64,000 nt of DNA from positions 930,001 to 994,000 of the forward strand of contig NZ_JAKCFC010000001.1 in NCBI RefSeq assembly GCF_021916785.1, written 5' to 3'. The stretch comes from Mycolicibacterium lacusdiani. GTDB taxonomy: Bacteria; Actinomycetota; Actinomycetes; Mycobacteriales; Mycobacteriaceae. The notes beneath the pieces are model-generated. The model worked only from the letters and a program-made list of their open reading frames with translations, did no database searches and had not been told where the DNA came from. Below are positions 9,285 to 19,600 of the stretch, piece by piece (position 1 is the stretch's first letter; every line of letters starts with the position of its first letter). The position numbers and the translations under genes were made by a program.

Positions 9285-10603
9285 CAGGCGGCCTCCCCGT
9301 CGGGGCTCTGGTGATCGGGCATCGACACCACGACGTGGGCGTTGGTTCCGCTCATGCCGAACGCCGACACCGCCGCGATGCGGCTGCCGTCGGTCGCGGG
9401 CCACGGCGTCCGCTTGGTGGCCAGGCGCAGACCTTGGGAATCCCAGTCGATCTCGCGGCTGGCCTCGTCGACGTGCAGGGTCGCCGGAACGGCTCCATGG
9501 CGCGCTGCGACGAGCACCTTGGCCAGGCCGAGCCCGCCGGCTGCCGCCTGCGCGTGGCCGAAGTTCGACTTGACCGACCCGAGCAGCGCGCCGGCACCCG
9601 CTGCGGTGGCACCGTACGTCTGGGCCAGAGAGCGCAGCTCGGTGCGGTCACCGAGGCGGGTGCCGGTGCCGTGGCCCTCGATCATGCCCACGTCCTGCGG
9701 GCGCACACCTGCGGTGTCGATGGCCTTGCCGAACAGCCGGGCCTGCGCCGTACCACTCGGTGCGGTGAGGCCCACGGTGCGACCATCCTGGTTCACGGTC
9801 GAGGCCAGGACCTCCGCGAGGACGTGCCGCCCATCGGCCAGTGCACGGGATCGCCGCTGCAGCAGGAACATCGCTGCCCCCTCGGCCCAGACCGTGCCGC
9901 TCGCGAGCGCACTGTATGGGCGGCAGCGGCCGTCGTCGGACAGCGCGTGCTGCTTGGAGAACTCGACGAAGTATCCCGGTGTGCCCATCACGCAGACGCC
10001 ACCGGTCAGGGCCAGGTCGCAGTCCCCCGACCGGATGGCCTGGGCGGCCATGTGGAAGGCGGTCAGCGCCGAGGAGCACGAGGTGTCGATGGTCATCGCA
10101 GGGCCCGCGAGGTCCAGCGTGTAGGCGATGCGTCCGGAGATGACGCCCAGCGACGTGCCGGTGATCAGATGCCCGCTGTGGTTGGAGTACTCGGCCAACT
10201 CCGGGCCGTACTCCAGGTAGGACGCGCCGACGTAGCAGCCGACGTCGTGTCCTGCGACGTCGTCGGGGTTGATGCCGCTGTTCTCCAGAGCCCGCCACGC
10301 GAGCCGCAACGCCACCCGCTGCTGCGGGTCCATCGCCACCGCCTCGCGCGGGGAGATGCTGAAGAAGGCCGAGTCGAATGCCGCTGCGTCGTCGAGGAAT
10401 CCGCCCAGGTCGTGAATCGGCTTGAACCCGTCGCGCCGGGAACCGTCGAGCAGGTCGCGGACGGCCCAGCCGCGGTCGGTCGGGAAGCACCCGAGGGCTT
10501 CGCGTTGCTCCGAGAGCAGTGACCAGTAGGAGTCGGCGTCGGTGACGCCGCCGGGCGCCTCGATCGCCATGCCCACGATCACCACCGGATCGTCAGACGT
10601 CAT
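9284..10603 (-). CDS. mbtC: Mycobactin ketosynthase MbtC
   Basis: Stand-alone beta-ketoacyl synthase of 439 residues, partner of MbtD for the single polyketide extension in mycobactin assembly. The ketosynthase triad is complete: Cys176 in DTSCSSA, His311 in EGHGTG, His350 in NFGHAQ. MDPQQR at 91-96 and the C-terminal GMSGTNAH motif are also present. Length is as expected for MbtC (about 440). The ATG follows directly in the mbtT 3' end (11-base overlap), and the stop overlaps the mbtD start by one base, so the gene sits inside the translationally coupled mbt operon. Confidence 0.94.
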   Translation of the reverse strand: MTSDDPVVIVGMAIEAPGGVTDADSYWSLLSEQREALGCFPTDRGWAVRDLLDGSRRDGFKPIHDLGGFLDDAAAFDSAFFSISPREAVAMDPQQRVALRLAWRALENSGINPDDVAGHDVGCYVGASYLEYGPELAEYSNHSGHLITGTSLGVISGRIAYTLDLAGPAMTIDTSCSSALTAFHMAAQAIRSGDCDLALTGGVCVMGTPGYFVEFSKQHALSDDGRCRPYSALASGTVWAEGAAMFLLQRRSRALADGRHVLAEVLASTVNQDGRTVGLTAPSGTAQARLFGKAIDTAGVRPQDVGMIEGHGTGTRLGDRTELRSLAQTYGATAAGAGALLGSVKSNFGHAQAAAGGLGLAKVLVAARHGAVPATLHVDEASREIDWDSQGLRLATKRTPWPATDGSRIAAVSAFGMSGTNAHVVVSMPDHQSPDGEAA

Positions 10604-11333
10604 TGACCAGCTCCGCCACCTCTGCGGTGTGGTCGTTGACGAAGAAGTGTCCGCCGTCGAACATCGACAGCGTGAACGCGCCCGTGGTGTGGGTCTCCCA
10701 GCGGCGCAACATGTCCACGCTGACGCGGTGGTCCCGGTCGCCGCCGAGGGTGTGGATGTCCGCGGCGATCGTCGCGCCGGCATCGCACGCGTACCGGTTG
10801 AACGCCGAGTAGTCGGCGCGCACCGCCATCAGGAGCAGTTCGACGAAGTCGTCGTCGTCGAGCAGCCGGGGGTCGGTGCCGCCCAGATCGACCATCTCGG
10901 CGATGATCTCGCTCTGCGCCATCGGCAGATCGGGTGCCGCGGCAACCGTCGAGGGCGCCTCGCTCGCCGACACCCACAGCGCGTCGATCTCGACGCCTTC
11001 GCGTTCGGCGACGCGGGCGAACTCGAACGCGACCACCGCACCCATGCAGTGCCCGAACAGCCGGATGGAACCCAGCGCGGCCCAGTCCCCCGCGTCGAAG
11101 AGGTCGCGTGCCAGGTCGCCAACGGTCGCGGGAGCGGGCTGCGACAGGCGGTCGCCGCGCTGCGGGTACTGCATCACGTAGGCGTCGCTGCCTGCCTTCG
11201 CAAGTGCGGTACCCAGTGACCGGTAGGCCAGTGCCGCCCCGCCCGCGTGCGGGAACACCAGCGTCGCGGGTCCGCCATCGGCCGGGTACCGCTTGACCCA
11301 CGGCTTGACGACGAGTGACCGGGCGTCGGTCAT
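10593..11333 (-). CDS. mbtT: Mycobactin thioesterase MbtT (stand-alone)
   Basis: Alpha/beta-hydrolase thioesterase of 246 residues, of the GrsT/type II family that clears or edits acyl groups on NRPS carrier proteins. FPHAGG at 27-32 is the usual oxyanion-hole segment, and HFFV with His229 is the usual catalytic histidine. The nucleophile elbow reads GHCMG with Cys96, where most relatives have Ser. In M. tuberculosis the equivalent domain is fused to the C-terminus of MbtB; here it is a separate gene, as in several fast-growing mycobacteria. The ATG overlaps the mbtB stop as ATGA. Confidence 0.88.
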   Translation of the reverse strand: MTDARSLVVKPWVKRYPADGGPATLVFPHAGGAALAYRSLGTALAKAGSDAYVMQYPQRGDRLSQPAPATVGDLARDLFDAGDWAALGSIRLFGHCMGAVVAFEFARVAEREGVEIDALWVSASEAPSTVAAAPDLPMAQSEIIAEMVDLGGTDPRLLDDDDFVELLLMAVRADYSAFNRYACDAGATIAADIHTLGGDRDHRVSVDMLRRWETHTTGAFTLSMFDGGHFFVNDHTAEVAELVNDV

Positions 11334-14300
11334 GACTGGGTCTGCACGGCGGCCCGCTCCAACTCGGACACCACTTCGGCGTTGTCCATGTCGGAGATCT
11401 CGAGGTACAGCTCGGCGACCTGTTCGAGTCGGTCGCTGCCTGCCTCCCGAGCGGTCAGGCGGCCGGCCAGTGCCTCGACCGTCCGCGTCGCGAAGACGTC
11501 GGGCACCATGACGGTCGGCGTGTCCAGCCAGTCGCGGATGCGTGCCACCGTCGCGGTCGCGAGCACCGAGTCGCCGCCGAGTGCGAAGAAGTCGTCGTCC
11601 AGCCCGATTCCGGAGCCGGCGTCGTCGCGGCCGAGCACCTCGCCGATGATGGCGGCCAAGGCCCGCTGCAGCGCGGTCGACGGCGCGCGGTAGCTGCGTT
11701 CGGCGGGCACGCCGGCCTCGGCCAGCCACTGCGCGATGCCCCTGCGGTCGATCTTGCCGTTGTAGAACGGGATTCGGTCGGTGGGGACCAGCAGTTGCGG
11801 AACCATGTGCGGCGGCAGGATGTCGGCCACCCGCGCGGCGACGGTCTCGGTGTCGACGGCCGGGTCGTCGATGCGGACCATGGCGCCAAGGAGGTCGCGC
11901 CCACGGCCGGAGGCGCCGGCGGGTACGACTGCCGCCACGGCAGCCGCGACGCCGTCCACGCGCGACAGTGCAGCCTCGACCTCGCCGAGTTCGATGCGGT
12001 ACCCGCTGAGCTTGACCCGGTGGTCGGCGCGTCCGACGAATTCGAGTGTGCCGTCCGGCCGGTAGCGCACCAGGTCACCCGAGCGGTACCAGGTGCTCCC
12101 GTCGTACTCGACGAACTTCTCTGCGGTCAGGTCGGGCCTGCCGCGATATCCGCGGGCGATCCCACGGCCCGAGAACCAGAGTTCGCCGGGCACCCAGTCC
12201 GGGCAGTCCTCGCCGTTGACGTTCACGACGCGGCAGGCGTTGTTCGGGAACGGCACGCCGTAGGGCACCGAGGTCCAGGTGGCGGGCAGGTCGCGGTCGA
12301 GGTCGTCGCCGACCTCGTAGATGGTGCCGTGCACCGCGGTCTCGGTGGCGCCACCGAGGCCGGCGAACCGCACGCCGGGCACGCGTTTGCGCAACGCGCG
12401 CACCATGTCCGGGCGCACCCAGTCACCGCCGGCAAGGACCACCCGCAGCGACGCCAGGGATCCCGCAACCTCGGTGAGCATCTCCAGCCAGCCGGGCAGG
12501 AAGTTCACGACCGAGACGCGGTGTTCGTCGATGAGGAGAGCCCACGAGTCGGGGTCCCGGCGCTGGTCCTCGTCGACCACGACGACGGCGCCGCCCGCCC
12601 GCAGGGTGCCGAAGACGTCGGGCACCGACATGTCGGATTCGAGGTGCGACAGCGCCAACGCGCGGTCGTCCGGTCCGATCTCGAAGTGGCGGTAGAGGAA
12701 TTCGAGGGTGTTCATCACGGCGCCGTGCGTCAGCTCGACGCCCTTGGGCTCGCCGGTGGAGCCGGAGGTGAACAGCACGTACGCGAGGTCCTTCGGCGCG
12801 GCCGCCGTCGGCTCGAGATGGGCGGGGTCACCGACGATCTCGGCGTCGGCCACGGTGAGGGCAGGCACCCCGCAGACGTCGAGCACGTCGGGTAGCTCGG
12901 TGCCGGTGACGAGTGCGAACTCGACGCCGCCGGTGTCGAGGATCCGGGCCGTGCGTTCGGCGGGCTGGTCGACGCCGATCGGCAGGTAAGCCGCACCGGC
13001 GGTCAGGATCGCCAGCAGGGCGGGAATCTGCTCGGGGTTCTTGGGGCCCAGCACCGCGACGACGTCACCGCGGTGCACGCCACGCGACTGCAGTGCGGCC
13101 GCGATGGACAGCACCTGGTCCTTCAACTCTCCGTAGGTCAGCGTGCCTGCGCTACCGATGACCGCGATCGCGTCGGGTGTGCGTTCGGCGTTGCGGAAGA
13201 ACCCGTCGACCAGGTTGTCTCCGCTCGCCGGCGCCGCGGTGGCGTTGGCGGCGCTGCGGACGGCGCGCGACTCCTCGGACACGGCGGGCGGATCGGCCGT
13301 GTCCCATGCGGCGTCATCGGTGGCCAGCCTGCGCAGTTCGGCCACCTGGTAGGCGAACATCGCCTCGGGGACACCCGGCGGGAACGCCTCGACGCGGACG
13401 TCCCAGTTGATCATCAGGCCGTTCGCGAGCGGCGTGGCCTGCGCGTCGAGCAGCACCTGCGGGCCCTGCGAGATCGTCCACACGGGCTCGCCGAACTGGT
13501 CGGTGACGTCACCGGCGAACAGGTCGCCGAGCCCGAGCGCGCTGGTGTAGACGATGGTGGCCAGCGTCTGCGTGCCGCGGTGGCGGCTCACGTCGCGCAG
13601 CACGGTCAGCCCCGACACGGCAGAATGCTTGGCGGTCTCGTGCAGGACCTCCTGCACCGCGCGGGCACGCTCGGCGGCCGTGGTGGTTCCGGTGAGGTCG
13701 ATGTCGAGCATGAGCGACGACGTGAAGTCGCCGACCAGCTTGTCGACGTCGGGGTGGTAGGGCTCGCGGCCGAACATCGGCAGGTTGAGCAGGAACCGCG
13801 AACTGGTCGACCAGTGCGCCAACGCATTCGCATACGACGCCGCGACGGCCATCGCCGGCGTGAGGCCGCGGCGGTGTGCCGCGGCGAACAGGGCATCGCG
13901 GGTGGGGACGTCGAATACGTGCCACAACCGGATGTTGCGCAGCGGGTTCGCCTGCTCGTCGCGCGGAACCACCGGCAGCGCAGGCGGTTCCGGCAGATCC
14001 GGCACGCGCTCGGCCCACCATTGGAGGTCGTCCTCGGACGGCGGTGGCGTCGTGGCGGTCAGCGCGGCACGGTATTCGCGGTAGGTGTAGCCGAGTTCGG
14101 GCAGATCGGCGCCACGGTAGAGCGCGGCGAGGTCGGCCATGAAGTTGCGGTAGCTGACCGCGTCGGCGGCCTGCATGTCCATGTCGACGTGCAGCCGCGT
14201 GCCGCCGCCGGGCAGCAGCGACAGCGAGATCTCCAGCACGGCGTCGTCGAGCAGCTGATGCGACTTCGCGTCCCTGGTGGCCTCGAGTCGCTGCTGCGCG

Positions 14301-14863
14301 GTTTCGTCGTCGAGGTCGCGCAGGTCGAACACTGTGACCGGGAGTCCGCGGTCGCTGATCCGCTGGGTGCCGTCGGGCAGGATCTCCTGGCGCAACATGG
14401 GATGGCGCGCAGCGAGTTTCGCTGCCGCCGTGCGCAACCGCTCCGGGTCGACGCCGGTGCCGTCGAACTCCACGTAGAGGTGCGCTGCCACGCCGCCGAG
14501 TTCCTGCTCGCCGTGCCTGCCGACCCACATCGCGTGCTGGATCGGTGCCAGCGGGAACGGCGCGCCGGGGTCGTCGTCGGATGCCGAATCATGCTCGTTG
14601 ACAGCAGGTTCGGTGGCGGTGAGGTGGTCGGCGTGCTCGGCGACCAGATCGACCCACGCCTCGACGGTCGGGCTGGCGGCAAGCGCCGCGAATCCGACGT
14701 TGATGCCCTGCTTCCGCCATCGTCCGGACAGCGACATCATGCGGATGGAGTCCAGGCCCGAAGCGATCAGGTCGGCAGTGGGGTCGAGCGCCTCGGGCGA
14801 GACGCCGAGCAACTCGGCGACCTCGTCGCCCACGGTCTGCGGAGTCGTCGCAGCAACACCCAC
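11330..14863 (-). CDS. mbtB: Mycobactin phenyloxazoline synthase MbtB
   Basis: First assembly-line protein: it receives the aryl acid from MbtA, couples it to Ser/Thr and cyclises the oxazoline. Aryl carrier domain about 10-75 (SGLDSIRM, Ser39); cyclisation domain about 103-530 with the DxxxxDxxS motif at Asp229-Asp234-Ser237 instead of the HHxxxDG of ordinary condensation domains; adenylation domain about 550-1050 (FTSGSTGEPKG near 698-708); carrier domain with LGGDSVL, Ser1099. No thioesterase domain follows (1177 residues against about 1414 in M. tuberculosis); that function is in mbtT. The GTG start is preceded by GGAGGG six bases upstream, a strong ribosome site; the frame further upstream would run across the IdeR boxes. 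Confidence 0.93.
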   Translation of the reverse strand: MGVAATTPQTVGDEVAELLGVSPEALDPTADLIASGLDSIRMMSLSGRWRKQGINVGFAALAASPTVEAWVDLVAEHADHLTATEPAVNEHDSASDDDPGAPFPLAPIQHAMWVGRHGEQELGGVAAHLYVEFDGTGVDPERLRTAAAKLAARHPMLRQEILPDGTQRISDRGLPVTVFDLRDLDDETAQQRLEATRDAKSHQLLDDAVLEISLSLLPGGGTRLHVDMDMQAADAVSYRNFMADLAALYRGADLPELGYTYREYRAALTATTPPPSEDDLQWWAERVPDLPEPPALPVVPRDEQANPLRNIRLWHVFDVPTRDALFAAAHRRGLTPAMAVAASYANALAHWSTSSRFLLNLPMFGREPYHPDVDKLVGDFTSSLMLDIDLTGTTTAAERARAVQEVLHETAKHSAVSGLTVLRDVSRHRGTQTLATIVYTSALGLGDLFAGDVTDQFGEPVWTISQGPQVLLDAQATPLANGLMINWDVRVEAFPPGVPEAMFAYQVAELRRLATDDAAWDTADPPAVSEESRAVRSAANATAAPASGDNLVDGFFRNAERTPDAIAVIGSAGTLTYGELKDQVLSIAAALQSRGVHRGDVVAVLGPKNPEQIPALLAILTAGAAYLPIGVDQPAERTARILDTGGVEFALVTGTELPDVLDVCGVPALTVADAEIVGDPAHLEPTAAAPKDLAYVLFTSGSTGEPKGVELTHGAVMNTLEFLYRHFEIGPDDRALALSHLESDMSVPDVFGTLRAGGAVVVVDEDQRRDPDSWALLIDEHRVSVVNFLPGWLEMLTEVAGSLASLRVVLAGGDWVRPDMVRALRKRVPGVRFAGLGGATETAVHGTIYEVGDDLDRDLPATWTSVPYGVPFPNNACRVVNVNGEDCPDWVPGELWFSGRGIARGYRGRPDLTAEKFVEYDGSTWYRSGDLVRYRPDGTLEFVGRADHRVKLSGYRIELGEVEAALSRVDGVAAAVAAVVPAGASGRGRDLLGAMVRIDDPAVDTETVAARVADILPPHMVPQLLVPTDRIPFYNGKIDRRGIAQWLAEAGVPAERSYRAPSTALQRALAAIIGEVLGRDDAGSGIGLDDDFFALGGDSVLATATVARIRDWLDTPTVMVPDVFATRTVEALAGRLTAREAGSDRLEQVAELYLEISDMDNAEVVSELERAAVQTQS

Positions 14864-14880
14864 TGTGGTCCCTCCAAGTA

Positions 14881-14899
14881 TTAGTAAAGGCTGCCCTAA
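14881..14899. promoter_or_regulatory. IdeR (iron) box 1 of the mbtB-mbtA divergent promoter
   Basis: TTAGTAAAGGCTGCCCTAA matches 14 of 19 positions of the IdeR consensus TTAGGTTAGGCTAACCTAA (on the other strand TTAGGGCAGCCTTTACTAA). It lies 5 bases upstream of the mbtB ribosome site and abuts a second box. Iron-bound IdeR should repress both divergent mbt transcripts. A paired arrangement between mbtA and mbtB is also known in M. tuberculosis. Confidence 0.85.
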
Positions 14900-14900
14900 C

Positions 14901-14919
14901 TTTGAGGAGGCTACCCTAT
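14901..14919. promoter_or_regulatory. IdeR (iron) box 2 of the mbtB-mbtA divergent promoter
   Basis: TTTGAGGAGGCTACCCTAT matches 13 of 19 positions of the IdeR consensus. It starts 20 bases after box 1, about two helical turns, so two IdeR dimer pairs could bind on the same face. It overlaps a possible mbtA -10 element (TACCCT at 14912-14917). Confidence 0.75.
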
Positions 14920-14964
14920 TGTCCATCCGGTCAACACTCCTACCCGAAGGGCTCGGCTGCGCTC

Positions 14965-16626
14965 GTGAACACGTCAACCCACCAGGCTTTTCAAGGCGAG
15001 CAACGCGATCTCGTACGGGGTTTCACACCGTTTCCGCACGACCGCGCCGACGAGTACCGCCGGGCCGGTTACTGGCAGGGACGCCGGCTTGACGGCATCC
15101 TCCGCGACGCCGCCCGGCAATGGCCCGACAAGCCGGCTGTGATCGATGCCACGGGGCTCCTCACCTTCGGTGAACTCGACGCGCTCGCCGACCGCGTCGC
15201 CGCCGCGCTGGCCGCTCGCGGGATCCGTCCGGGCGACCGAATGCTGCTGCAACTGCCGAACTCGAAGGAGTTCGCCGTCGCCGCCTTCGCGCTGCTGCGG
15301 GCAGGCGCGGTGCCGGTGCTGTGCCTGCCGGGCCATCGGTCGGCGGAGCTGGGACACTTCGCCGAGGTGAGCGGCTCTGTCGGTCTGATCATCCCGGACG
15401 TCGCGGCGGGCTTCGACCATCGCGACATGGCGGCCCAGCTCGTCGAGGCCAATCCCGACCTAAAGCACATCCTGGTGCTCGGTGACCCGGGTCCGTTCGA
15501 CTCTTGGTCCGATCTTCGAAATCACCCGGGCACTACGCCACCCGCGTTCGACGTCGACACCACCGAACCCGCCGTTCTGCTGGTGTCGGGTGGCACCACC
15601 GGGCTGCCGAAGCTCATTCCACGGACCCACGACGACTACGTCTACAACACGACCGCGAGCGCGCAGGCCTGTGGCCTCGTCCACGACGACGTGTACCTGG
15701 TGGTGCTGCCCGCGGGGCACAACTTTCCGTTCGCGTGCCCCGGCCTGCTCGGCTCGATGACCGTCGGCGCCACCACGGTGTTCACCGACGACCCGAGCCC
15801 CGAGTCCGCGTTCGCCCTGATCGACCGGTACGGGGTCACGGTCACCGCCCTGGTCAACGCGCTGGCCAAGCTGTGGACCCAGGCGTGCGAGTGGGAACCG
15901 GTGCTGCCGACGTCGCTGCGCTTGATTCAGGTCGGTGGGTCCCGGTTGTCGCCCGAGGAGGCCCGCTACATCTACGACGGCCTGACCACGGGGCTGCAGC
16001 AGATCTTCGGCATGGCCGAGGGCATGCTGCAGTTCACCAGGCCGGGTGACCCCGTCGAGGTGGTCGCCAATACCCAGGGCAGGCCGGTGTCCCCGCACGA
16101 CGAGCTGCGCGTCGTCGACGAGAACGGCGTCGAGGTCGCCCCCGGCGAGGAGGGCGAGCTACTGGTCCGCGGCCCGTACACCATCAACGGCTACTACCGC
16201 GCCGACGCGGCGAACGCCCGCTCGTTCACCCCCGACGGGTTCTACCGCTCCGGTGACCGGGTGCGGATCTTCGCCGACGGCCCGAGGGCAGGCAACATCG
16301 AAGTCGTCGGCCGCATCAAGGACGTGATCCACCGGGGCGGTGAGACGGTCTCGGCGAGCGACCTCGAGGACCACCTGCTCACCCACCCAGCCGTGTACGC
16401 GGTAGCTGCCGTCGCGCTGCCGGACGACTACCTGGGCGAGAAGATCTGCGCGGCAATCGTGTTCCGCGGCGCACCGGTCGGCCTGGCGGACCTCAACGCC
16501 TTCCTCGACGAGCGCGGTGCGTCGACGCACGCCCGGCCCGACGTGCTGGTGCCGATGCCGTCGCTGCCGATGACCGCCGTCGGCAAGGTGGACAAGAAGA
16601 AGGTGGTCGCGGCGATCATCGGCTGA
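14965..16626 (+). CDS. mbtA: Aryl acid-AMP ligase MbtA (salicylate-type)
   Basis: Stand-alone adenylating enzyme of 553 residues that activates the aryl acid starter as an acyl-AMP and loads it on the MbtB aryl carrier domain. P-loop VSGGTTGLPK at 207-216; aryl-acid pocket GHNFPFACPG at 251-260. Asn253 and Cys258 fit salicylate-type enzymes; 2,3-dihydroxybenzoate ligases have Ser at the latter site. GMAEGM and YRSGDRVR follow in the expected order, and VGKVDKKK near the C-terminus carries the catalytic lysine. GTG is chosen since the longer frame would start at a TTG inside IdeR box 2. It converges on and overlaps the PKS gene by 11 bases. Whether the pocket prefers salicylate or 6-methylsalicylate cannot be settled by eye. 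Confidence 0.93.
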   Translation: MNTSTHQAFQGEQRDLVRGFTPFPHDRADEYRRAGYWQGRRLDGILRDAARQWPDKPAVIDATGLLTFGELDALADRVAAALAARGIRPGDRMLLQLPNSKEFAVAAFALLRAGAVPVLCLPGHRSAELGHFAEVSGSVGLIIPDVAAGFDHRDMAAQLVEANPDLKHILVLGDPGPFDSWSDLRNHPGTTPPAFDVDTTEPAVLLVSGGTTGLPKLIPRTHDDYVYNTTASAQACGLVHDDVYLVVLPAGHNFPFACPGLLGSMTVGATTVFTDDPSPESAFALIDRYGVTVTALVNALAKLWTQACEWEPVLPTSLRLIQVGGSRLSPEEARYIYDGLTTGLQQIFGMAEGMLQFTRPGDPVEVVANTQGRPVSPHDELRVVDENGVEVAPGEEGELLVRGPYTINGYYRADAANARSFTPDGFYRSGDRVRIFADGPRAGNIEVVGRIKDVIHRGGETVSASDLEDHLLTHPAVYAVAAVALPDDYLGEKICAAIVFRGAPVGLADLNAFLDERGASTHARPDVLVPMPSLPMTAVGKVDKKKVVAAIIG

Positions 16627-19600
16627 CCGGGGATGCGGGTGAGAGCATCTCCACGATCCGGGCCGATACCGCCGCCGCCGTGGGGTGCTCCCACAGCAGC
16701 GTCGGTGGCAGTGACAGGCCGGTCTGCTTCTCGAGCTGACGGCGCAGACGGACGGTCATGATCGAGTCGACGCCCAGTTCGACCAGTGGCAGGTCGGCAT
16801 CGACGTCGGCCTCGGCGAGCCCGAGCTGGCCTGCCACGGCGGCGAGCACCAGCCGGGCGAGCCGGTCGGGATCGATCTCGCCTGAGTTCATCTCGGCGTC
16901 GAGCCCCTCGCCGCCACCGGTGGCTGAATCGTCGTCGACAGGAGCGACGTCGGCGAGGATCGGCACGGTGGCTGCGGCAGGCAGCACCGGCAGCACGACC
17001 ACGTTGGGGTCACCGTCGAGCATCGCGAGATCCAGTGCCCGCAGCGCGTCGTCGGCCGTCACGGTCCCCATGCCGAGCGCGTCGAGCTGCGCGGCGACGA
17101 AGTCCGACGTCGATCCCATGCCGAGACCACGCCACGCCGTCCACGCGATCGCGGTGGTGCGATCCCCGAGGCTGCGCCGGTGCCGCGCCATCACGTCGAG
17201 GAACGAGTTGGCACAAGCGTAGGCGCCCTGACCGGGGAAGCCGGCCAGATAGCCGCACGAGGAGAACAGGACCATCCAGTCGAGCTGCTCCGGAGGGAAG
17301 ACCTCGTGCAACGCGAGCGTGCCGTGCACCTTCGGGTGCATGGCGGCCGCGAAGTCCTCGGGAGTCGTATTCGACAGCAGCGCACCGGCTTCCACGCCCG
17401 CGGCATGGATCACGCCACGTACGGGCGGGAGGTCGCGCAGTACCGACCGCAGGACGTCGGCCGATCCCGGCGCACCCAGGTCGACGGCCGCGACGGTCAC
17501 CGAGACGCCTCGCTCCTCCAGCGCCGCCACCGCGCGGATGGTGTCCGCACGGTCTGCGTCGCCGTCCCACTGCGACCGCGGCGGCAGGCCGGATCGCGAC
17601 AGCAGCACCAGCCGCCGGGCGCCGAGATCGGCGAGACGCTGCGCGATCAGCAGCCCCAGCACGCCGGTGCCGCCGGTGATCAGGTAGCTCCCTCCCGGTG
17701 AGCACTGCATGGGGTCGCCCGACCCTGCGGCAGGCGCGGCGAGACGGGCGACGAGTGCCACCCCGTCCCGGATCACCACGACGCCATGGCCGTGCAGCGA
17801 CGTCAACGCACCGAGCGGCACTCGACCGTCGGCTGAGTCCACGCCACCCAGGTCGATGACGCCGCCCCACAGTCCGGGGTGTTCGGCGGCCGCGACCCGG
17901 GCCAGTCCCCACAGCGGCGAGTGCGCGAGGTTGCCACCTTCGTACACGCCGGTCGTCAGCACCCAGAGCCGGGCGGTGAGGCTGGATTCCTGCAACCGGG
18001 TCAGCGTGCGGACGACCAGGTCCACCGACGACTCCGGCGCCTCGTCCTGCCTCGGGAGCACGACCACGACGGCGGTTCGGCCCAATTCCGTTGGCAAGCC
18101 GCCGAACTCGGTGATGTCCGCGATCTCGCTCGGATCCTCGACGGCGCGGTACGGGACGCCGGCCGCGGTCAGGTCGCGCACCGCCGAGTCGAGGCCGTCG
18201 ACGTCGCCGCCGACCAGCACGACGCCACTGGGCCGATCGTCGCAGTCCCACGCCACCTCGTGCCAGGCCACGTGGTGCAGTAGGCGAGTCGGATCGCCGG
18301 CCGACCACTGCCCGGGGTTCTCGAGTTCCTCGAACGCCATCCCGGCGATCGACACCAGCACCGAACCGGCGCCGTCGGTGATCGTCACGTCGGTGGTCGT
18401 GGTTCCCGGTCGTCGTCGCACCAGCAGTGTCGCCGTGGCGGGCGGCGCGCCATGGACGTGCACCCGTTCGATGCGGGCGGGCATGCGCAGTCTCGGTGCG
18501 CCGTCGAAGATCGTCGACGCGGCCGAGGTCGCCGCGTCGAGCAGCGATGCCCACGAGGTCGGGGCACAGCCGTCCGCCTCCGCATCGACCACGGCGAGCA
18601 ATTCGTCCGTCCCGCGGCGCATCTCGCGGACGTCCCAGCCGAAGCCCATGGCGGCCACGCCGAGACGGGCCAGGGTGTCGATCACGTGACGCGGCGGCAG
18701 CTCCTCCGTGCACCGGCCGCGGGCTGCGGCGAGATCGCATGCGGTGTCTAGCAGTTCGTCGATGTCGTCTCGCACGGCGACCACGGCGCCGCTGTGGGTC
18801 AGCCATCCGCCGTCCTGCTCAGTGTCGGGCTGTCCGGCGTCGACCAACCGCGACGAGAGGGTCAGCTCCCGGTCCCGAAGGACCACTTGAATGTCGCGTG
18901 CGCGGGCCGGTGCGACCGGTGTGCGAAGCCTGACGTCGGCCAGTCCGACACCCGTGCACTCACCCGGTTCGCCGATCCGGCCACCCCGCGCGGCTGTGAG
19001 GAACGTGTTCAGAAGCACTGCGGCGGGGATGATCTCGGTGCCCTGCACCGGATGGTCGCCCGGGTAGGGCCGGGTGTCGACGTCGAGCCTGGTCTGCCAC
19101 ATCCTGGTCGACACCGTGCCGGTGACGTCGGTCCTGCCGCCCAGCAGGGTGTGGCTGGCGACGTCGTGGACGCCACGACCACCCGGCGGTGGGGTGGGGG
19201 TCCGCCAGAATCGGCGGTGCTGCCAATGCGTGCCCGGCAGGTCGCCCGCCCATGGCTCGTGCGAGTCGATGCCGTGGTCGACGTTCGCGCCGTGGCAGTA
19301 CAGCGTGGCAACGGCGATGGCGACGGCCCTGACCTCCGGGGTGTCGCGGCGCAGTACCGGTATTGCTGCGTGCTCGTCGATGCCGAGGCCGAGCAGGGTC
19401 TCGACCACCGAGTGAGAGACGACGGGATGCGCGGACACCTCGAGGAATACGCGGTGCCCGTCCTCGGCCGCCGCGGTGACCGCCTCGGCGAAGCGCACGC
19501 GACCGCGCAGGTTGGTCGCCCAGTAGTCGTGGTCGCGGGATGCGCTCGAGCGCGGGTCGGCCAGTGCGGTGGTGTAGAGCGGAATCCGAGCGGGCGTGGT

